A stretch of 9,740 nucleotides of DNA, from contig JAEWSG010000194.1 of the NCBI GenBank assembly GCA_023398495.1, positions 1 to 9,740 of the forward strand. The letters are read 5' to 3'. This DNA is from Bacillota bacterium (GTDB lineage Bacteria; Bacillota; Clostridia; Acetivibrionales; Acetivibrionaceae). Of this stretch, positions 5,544 through 9,740 are shown one piece after another (the stretch's first letter is position 1; each line of letters begins with the position of its first letter). Under the pieces are notes generated by a model, which saw only the letters and a list, made by a program, of their open reading frames with translations, did not search any database and was not told the origin of the DNA. Both the position numbers and the translations under genes were made by a program.

Positions 5544-7032
5544 TATCGGAACTGTAATGGAGTTATATAAAAATGAAGTTTTAGTTATGACTGTTGAATT
5601 TGATCTTGTACGTGTAAAAAGGAAGTCTGGAATGTTTTTAGGACAGCAGGTCAGGTTCAGGAAAAGTGATGTTATTTCCAGCGATGTGAGAAAAATGACG
5701 CTAATAGGAGTAGCGGCCGTGTTGGTGGTTGCATTCATAGCTGTATATGTTTTGCAGGGTGCACGATTAGGTATCGATAATGCCGTCTATGCAATAGTTG
5801 GTGTAGATATCAACCCCAGCATGGAGTTTTTAATAAACGACACCAATATTGTTCAAAAAGTATTGCCGCTAAACTCTGACGCTGAAAGTATAGCAAAAGA
5901 TATTTCACTAAAGGATCTACCCATTAACGAAGCTATTGAAAGAGTAATTGTCAGTTCGCAGGAAGCTGGAAAGCTGAATTCAGATAAAAACAATGTTATT
6001 ATGCTGTCAGTTTCGCTAAATCCGAAATATAGGGATTACAAGAGAGAAAGAGGCAAGGTCGAACTTAAGATAAATGAATTGCTAGCCAATTTAAATTCCA
6101 TTCACGATAATGAGATAAATAAGGAATATACCATAAAAGTAATAAAGCTGGAACCAGAAATAAAAAAACATGCAGAAAAAAACGGATTATCGGCAGGAAG
6201 ACAGTTAATATTAGAAAAAGCTCAGGTCCAAGGAATTGTTTTGAGCCTTGATGAGGTAAAAACGGGAAATCTGTCAGATTTAATGGATAAAGTTGGAATG
6301 GATGAAGGCGTTTTTATTAGCCAAAATCCAGGAACTCCTGTTATAAAGTCACCTGCAAGAGCAACAGCAAGGGCAGGGGTTACTCCAACCAATGGACAGA
6401 AAACATCAACAAAAACAAGTACTCCGGCACCGGATACTCAACCAACGGTTATAAACCCCACCGGTGAAGGAATGCCACATGTACCAATTAATACGACGCC
6501 TGCTAATACAAAAACACCAGATATACCTGTGGGTGCAAGCCCCACTGATTCAAAGACGCAAGATTTATCTACAGGTTCAATAAAACTACAACACTACAAT
6601 CCTTCTAAGAAAGCTAATAATGTGTATCTTCAGATTAATGCCGATTTTAGTGTGATTAACACTGGGGATAAAGTAATCGATTTGGAGGATGTAACTATAA
6701 GATACTATTATACAATTGACAGTGAGGAAACGCAGGTTTTTGACTGTTGGGCACAAGAAGGAAAGGCAAACATAACTCACCGATTTGTTAAAATGAGTAC
6801 CCCTGTTGATAATGCTGATTATTACCTTGAAATAGGTTTTAAAGGCGGTCAACTTGCTCCTGGGGAATCAACCCGTTTGATTACGTGGTTTACAAAAGAA
6901 GATTGGTCAAGCTACAACCAGGATAACGATTATTCATATGATTCTTCAAAGCAACAAGATTGCCATGATTGGAAATACATAACAGGTTATATAAAAGGCG
7001 TTTTAAAATGGGGAATTGAGCCTGAAAACTAA
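5536..7032 (+). CDS. rsgI: membrane anti-sigma factor RsgI with extracellular CBM3 cellulose sensor
   Basis: A 498-residue single-pass membrane protein. The cytoplasmic RsgI N-terminal domain (about 1-53) binds and inhibits SigI. A hydrophobic helix (about 55-76, TLIGVAAVLVVAFIAVYVL) crosses the membrane. The extracellular juxtamembrane domain begins with VDINPS; the Asn93-Pro94 bond is the type of site where RsgI proteins are reported to cleave themselves before signal-driven proteolysis. A middle alpha/beta region runs to about 262, then a Pro/Thr-rich linker (about 265-346) spans the wall. The rest (about 348-496) is a family 3 carbohydrate-binding module: SIKLQHYN at its start, ITWFTKEDWSSYNQ and DCHDWKYITGYI near the end. 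Polysaccharide binding is thought to relieve inhibition of SigI. The gene overlaps sigI by 8 bases and ends before a hairpin terminator. CBM3 is typical of certain clostridial RsgI proteins that sense cellulose; the ligand here is inferred. Confidence 0.93.
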   Translation: MINIGTVMELYKNEVLVMTVEFDLVRVKRKSGMFLGQQVRFRKSDVISSDVRKMTLIGVAAVLVVAFIAVYVLQGARLGIDNAVYAIVGVDINPSMEFLINDTNIVQKVLPLNSDAESIAKDISLKDLPINEAIERVIVSSQEAGKLNSDKNNVIMLSVSLNPKYRDYKRERGKVELKINELLANLNSIHDNEINKEYTIKVIKLEPEIKKHAEKNGLSAGRQLILEKAQVQGIVLSLDEVKTGNLSDLMDKVGMDEGVFISQNPGTPVIKSPARATARAGVTPTNGQKTSTKTSTPAPDTQPTVINPTGEGMPHVPINTTPANTKTPDIPVGASPTDSKTQDLSTGSIKLQHYNPSKKANNVYLQINADFSVINTGDKVIDLEDVTIRYYYTIDSEETQVFDCWAQEGKANITHRFVKMSTPVDNADYYLEIGFKGGQLAPGESTRLITWFTKEDWSSYNQDNDYSYDSSKQQDCHDWKYITGYIKGVLKWGIEPEN

Positions 7033-7066
7033 TTAAAATTGAATTTTGTTTTTTTCTGGATTTTTA

Positions 7067-7120
7067 AGTTAAAGCACTTACCTTTTATAACATGTATAAG
7101 GTACGTGCTTTAACTATTTT
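7067..7120 (+). terminator. hairpin terminator of the sigI-rsgI operon
   Basis: AGTTAAAGCAC (7067-7077) pairs perfectly with GTGCTTTAACT (7105-7115). The interior continues with a second near-perfect pairing (TACCTT...TATA against TATAAGGTA). Only A and four T follow, so the U tract is short. It lies about 35 bases after the rsgI stop. A regulatory role is less likely but not excluded. Confidence 0.7.
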
Positions 7121-7292
7121 AAAAGGTGTAGATTATTCTAAAGTAAGTGCAGACTAAAAAAAAGAGTTTTGTCGAATATATTATAATATAGTACATACAT
7201 AGCATTATTTGAAGTTTTCATAGTTCTCATAAGATAAAGTATAATCATCATTTCAACCATCAAGAAAAAAATAATTTGGGGGGTTAATCTGA
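7121..7292 (+). promoter_or_regulatory. promoter and leader region of the GH9 gene
   Basis: Noncoding, AT-rich. A candidate SigI-type promoter is GACTAAAA (7153-7160), 10 bases, then TGTCGAATATATTAT (7171-7185), a weaker version of the divergent pair upstream of sigI and without the C triplet. A possible vegetative promoter has TATAAT at 7240-7245 with only a poor -35 (TTTCAT, 7216-7221, 18-base gap). GGGGGG at 7278-7283 lies 9 bases before the ATG and is the likely ribosome binding site. Which promoter is used is not decided by the sequence. Confidence 0.4.
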
Positions 7293-9563
7293 ATGAAAAG
7301 ATTAAGTATTTTTGTGGTATTGGTTCTGCTGTGTTCAATTTTACCAAACGGTTTACAGCAGAATGTTCAAGCTGCTTCTTTTAATTATGGAGAAGCACTT
7401 CAGAAGTCGATACTCTTTTATGAAGCTCAGCGTTCCGGAGCAATATCAACTTCTGATATTCCTACGCGTCTTACCTGGCGTGGGGATTCACAGCTTACAG
7501 ATGGTAAAAAGGAAGGACTTGATTTGACTGGGGGATGGGTTGATGCCGGTGATAATGTTAAATTTAATATCACTTCAGGCTACAGTGCGACACTGCTTGC
7601 TTTAGGAGGTATTGAATTCAAAGAAGCGTATGAGAAAAGCGGACAGATGAAATGGCTTTTGAACCAGTTGAGATGGATTAATGATTATTTTATCAAGTGT
7701 CATTCTGAACCTAATGTTTTCTGGGCACAAGTGGGTATGGCAGCAAATGACCACTCGAATTGGATTCCTATTGAATCTACAAGTATTAAAAATGACCGTA
7801 CAGCTATTAAGATTAATTCGACTAATCCGGGAACCGAACTTGCTATGGATGTAGCTTCAGCGATGGCTGCTTCATCTGTACTCTTCCGTTCTTCAGACCC
7901 TTCCTATGCGGATGAGCTTCTGGAACATGCTGAGCAGCTTTATGAATTTGGTGACAAATACAGAGGGAAGTTTTCTGATACAATCAAGCTCGTAGACCCT
8001 GAAGGAGCATCCTGCTATACTTCATGGAGCGGTTATGACGATGAACTTGTATGGGGATCTATATGGTTATCTATTGGAAAAGAAGCTAAAGCTAAAGGCA
8101 GCGGTAAAACCTATGGAGACAAGGCAAAAACATACTATGAGAAACTTGGCCTTGAAAAGGATCAAAAGGTTAAGTCATATAAATGGGCTCATTGCTGGGA
8201 TAATAAGTCATCCGGTTCATATGTTATGATGGCAAAACTTTTCCCTGAAAACGAAAACTACAGACAGGATGCTGAAAGATGGCTGAATTTCTGGTCAGTT
8301 GGAGGAAATGAGCACGGAGCAGACGGAACTAAAGTAAGTTATACTCCTGGGGGGCATGCAAGGCTTGATCAGTGGGGTTCTTTAAGATATGCTTCTACTG
8401 CTTCATTTTTTGCATTTATATACTCTGATTTTACTGATGACTCTGCTAAAAAGTCCCGTTATTATGATTTTGGAGTAAAACAGATCAACTATATTCTTGG
8501 AGATAATCCACGTAACAGCAGTTATATCGTCGGCTTTGGAGAAAATAGCCCTCAACATCCGCATCACAGAACTGCTCATAGCAGTTGGAGCGGGAGAATG
8601 GATGTTCCAACCGAGCACCGCCATATATTATACGGAGCTCTGGTAGGAAGTCCAAGCAGTAATGATGGGTTTAACGACATAATTTCCGATTTTGTATCAA
8701 ATGAGGTAGCAATAGACTACAATGCAGGATTAGCAGGAGCACTTGCAAAGATGTACGAAGACTTTGGGGGAGACCCAATACCTGATAGTGAGTTTCCGCT
8801 TCCTGATAAGCCACACGAACCAAAGGATGAATGGCCTATTTTTGGATTAACATACAGTAATGGAAGCAACGGTACAAACTTTTCGCTAACTGTAGAAAAT
8901 CGTTCAGCATGGCCGGCACGTCCGACTGATAAGCTAAAGATACGTTATTTCTTTACGCTTGATACAACTGACATAAGTGATATAACCATTAAGCCTCCTG
9001 AAGGGGTAAAAGCATCCGGGCCTGAGCTTTGGGATGCTGACAACAAGGTGTATTATGTAACTCTTGATTTTGATGGAATGATGATCTATCCTGGATTTGC
9101 ATGGGAAAGAGGCGGGCCTGAAGTTAATTTCACAATAGGCTCCAAGTCAAACCAATGGAATGCATCAAACGACTGGTCTTTTAAGGACTGGGACAGTACT
9201 TATATTAATGGTTCGCGTAAGTACATATCAAATATTCCTGTTTATGAAGGAGATAGTTTTGTGAAGCTTGCAGGTAATGAACCTCCAGGAGGAAGTGCGA
9301 ATACACCTGTACCAACAAATACTCCTACACCAACACCTGTACAGGTTATAAAATATGGAGATATCAATGGCGATGGAAATGTAAACTCGATTGACTTTGG
9401 ATATTTCAGACAACTACTTTTGGGTGTTATTAAGCAGGTTCCGAACCCTAAAGGAGATATAGTAGCTGATCTTGATGGTAACCAAGTGGTGAACTCCATA
9501 GATTTTGCGTATTTCAGGCAATGGCTTCTCGGAATAATAAAAGTGTTCCCGGTTGAAAAGTAG
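7293..9563 (+). CDS. cellulosomal GH9 endoglucanase with CBM3c and type I dockerin
   Basis: A 756-residue secreted cellulase of the GH9-CBM3c-dockerin class, the plan of C. thermocellum CelF, CelQ and CelR. The signal peptide covers about 1-27 or 28 (NVQAA). GH9 spans about 29-495. GGWVDAGDNVKF supplies Asp84 and Asp87, which activate the attacking water. HHRTAHSSW (424-432) is the conserved substrate-binding histidine block. Glu471 in SNEVAIDYNAG is the general acid. A short linker leads to the CBM3c (about 512-660), which in this class packs on the catalytic domain and feeds a cellulose chain into the cleft, giving processive endo-action. A Thr/Pro linker (about 669-684) precedes the dockerin (687-753), whose recognition pairs are Ser699-Ile700 and Ser735-Ile736. 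In the second loop, Gln731 replaces the usual glycine. It follows sigI-rsgI but has its own leader and a strong terminator behind it. The exact paralogue is not assigned. Confidence 0.94.
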   Translation: MKRLSIFVVLVLLCSILPNGLQQNVQAASFNYGEALQKSILFYEAQRSGAISTSDIPTRLTWRGDSQLTDGKKEGLDLTGGWVDAGDNVKFNITSGYSATLLALGGIEFKEAYEKSGQMKWLLNQLRWINDYFIKCHSEPNVFWAQVGMAANDHSNWIPIESTSIKNDRTAIKINSTNPGTELAMDVASAMAASSVLFRSSDPSYADELLEHAEQLYEFGDKYRGKFSDTIKLVDPEGASCYTSWSGYDDELVWGSIWLSIGKEAKAKGSGKTYGDKAKTYYEKLGLEKDQKVKSYKWAHCWDNKSSGSYVMMAKLFPENENYRQDAERWLNFWSVGGNEHGADGTKVSYTPGGHARLDQWGSLRYASTASFFAFIYSDFTDDSAKKSRYYDFGVKQINYILGDNPRNSSYIVGFGENSPQHPHHRTAHSSWSGRMDVPTEHRHILYGALVGSPSSNDGFNDIISDFVSNEVAIDYNAGLAGALAKMYEDFGGDPIPDSEFPLPDKPHEPKDEWPIFGLTYSNGSNGTNFSLTVENRSAWPARPTDKLKIRYFFTLDTTDISDITIKPPEGVKASGPELWDADNKVYYVTLDFDGMMIYPGFAWERGGPEVNFTIGSKSNQWNASNDWSFKDWDSTYINGSRKYISNIPVYEGDSFVKLAGNEPPGGSANTPVPTNTPTPTPVQVIKYGDINGDGNVNSIDFGYFRQLLLGVIKQVPNPKGDIVADLDGNQVVNSIDFAYFRQWLLGIIKVFPVEK

Positions 9564-9585
9564 TATAGAAAATCAGTATTGATGT

Positions 9586-9621
9586 AAAAAGACCAGAGCC
9601 TACAGGCTCTGGTCTTTTTTT
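9586..9621 (+). terminator. strong Rho-independent terminator of the GH9 gene
   Basis: The stem GACCAGAGCC (9591-9600) with GGCTCTGGTC (9605-9614) is perfect, closed by the 4-base loop TACA and followed by seven T (9615-9621). Five A before the stem can pair with the T run, so it could also act on the minus strand. A group II intron begins one base after the T run. Confidence 0.95.
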
Positions 9622-9622
9622 G

Positions 9623-9740
9623 GTGTGCCCAGTGAGCACACGTTCTAACGGGTGAAAGTCCCCAATCCACCCGACAGTGGGAAGGATACAGCCGAAGCCA
9701 AGGGTGTCCAGTGTGAACTGGAATCTGAAGAAAGGATTAG
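9623..9740 (+). mobile_element. 5' end of a group II intron, cut by the window edge
   Basis: The segment begins GTGTG, the conserved 5' GUGYG of group II introns. GTGTGC (9623-9628) can pair with GCACAC (9636-9641). Next come GGGTGAAAGTCCC (9650-9662) and, further on, AAGGGTGTCC, a small hairpin and GGAATCTGAAG (about 9700-9730). These are familiar parts of domain I in clostridial group II introns. The position directly behind a terminator T run is the preferred target of bacterial class C introns. The reverse transcriptase/maturase gene and the 3' end would lie beyond the window. The class is inferred from the site; the intron identity rests on recognised conserved sequence. Confidence 0.82.

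Noticed and set aside
9242..9670. 142-residue minus-strand frame across the GH9 3' end and terminator
   Set aside because: It is the antisense shadow of the linker and dockerin codons and runs through the terminator and into the intron; no ribosome binding site or family.

Overview
The window looks like a chromosomal piece of an AT-rich, cellulosome-forming clostridium of the Acetivibrio / Clostridium thermocellum group. The reasons are two large secreted cellulases carrying type I dockerins, a sigI-rsgI operon whose anti-sigma factor ends in an extracellular cellulose-binding CBM3, purine-rich Shine-Dalgarno sites and low GC. The species cannot be fixed. The dockerin recognition pairs are Ser-Leu and Ser-Ile rather than the Ser-Thr usual in C. 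thermocellum, which points to a relative rather than that species.

Layout. 1-203: possible 3' remnant of a membrane-protein gene. 317-1126: a complete alpha/beta hydrolase, visibly richer in GC than its surroundings. 1127-2051: a decayed stretch with a 10-bp tandem repeat, a CE4 polysaccharide deacetylase pseudogene with an internal deletion, and a methyltransferase fragment truncated at both ends. 2071-2106: a terminator for the minus strand. 2177-4621 (minus): a CelE-like GH5 - dockerin - CE2 enzyme. 4622-4787: a compact divergent promoter region. 4788-7032 (plus): sigI and rsgI, overlapping. 7067-7120: their terminator. 7293-9563 (plus): a GH9 - CBM3c - dockerin endoglucanase with a strong terminator at 9586-9621. 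9623-9740: the 5' end of a group II intron placed directly behind that terminator and running off the right edge.

How the genes work together. RsgI should hold SigI at the membrane and display a CBM3 outside the cell. Polysaccharide contact is thought to release SigI, which transcribes cellulosomal genes and often its own operon. The dockerin enzymes on both sides are plausible targets. Both strands of the 166-bp divergent region carry promoter-like elements with the same architecture: a TACT(T/G)AAA box, exactly 11 bases, then a TAACGAA(A/T)TATATAA box. One faces the GH5-CE2 gene and one faces sigI; a weaker relative lies upstream of the GH9 gene. The section therefore reads as a sensor-regulator module embedded among its likely targets. 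The parts are known families; the least described elements are the paired divergent promoter boxes and the exact cluster arrangement.
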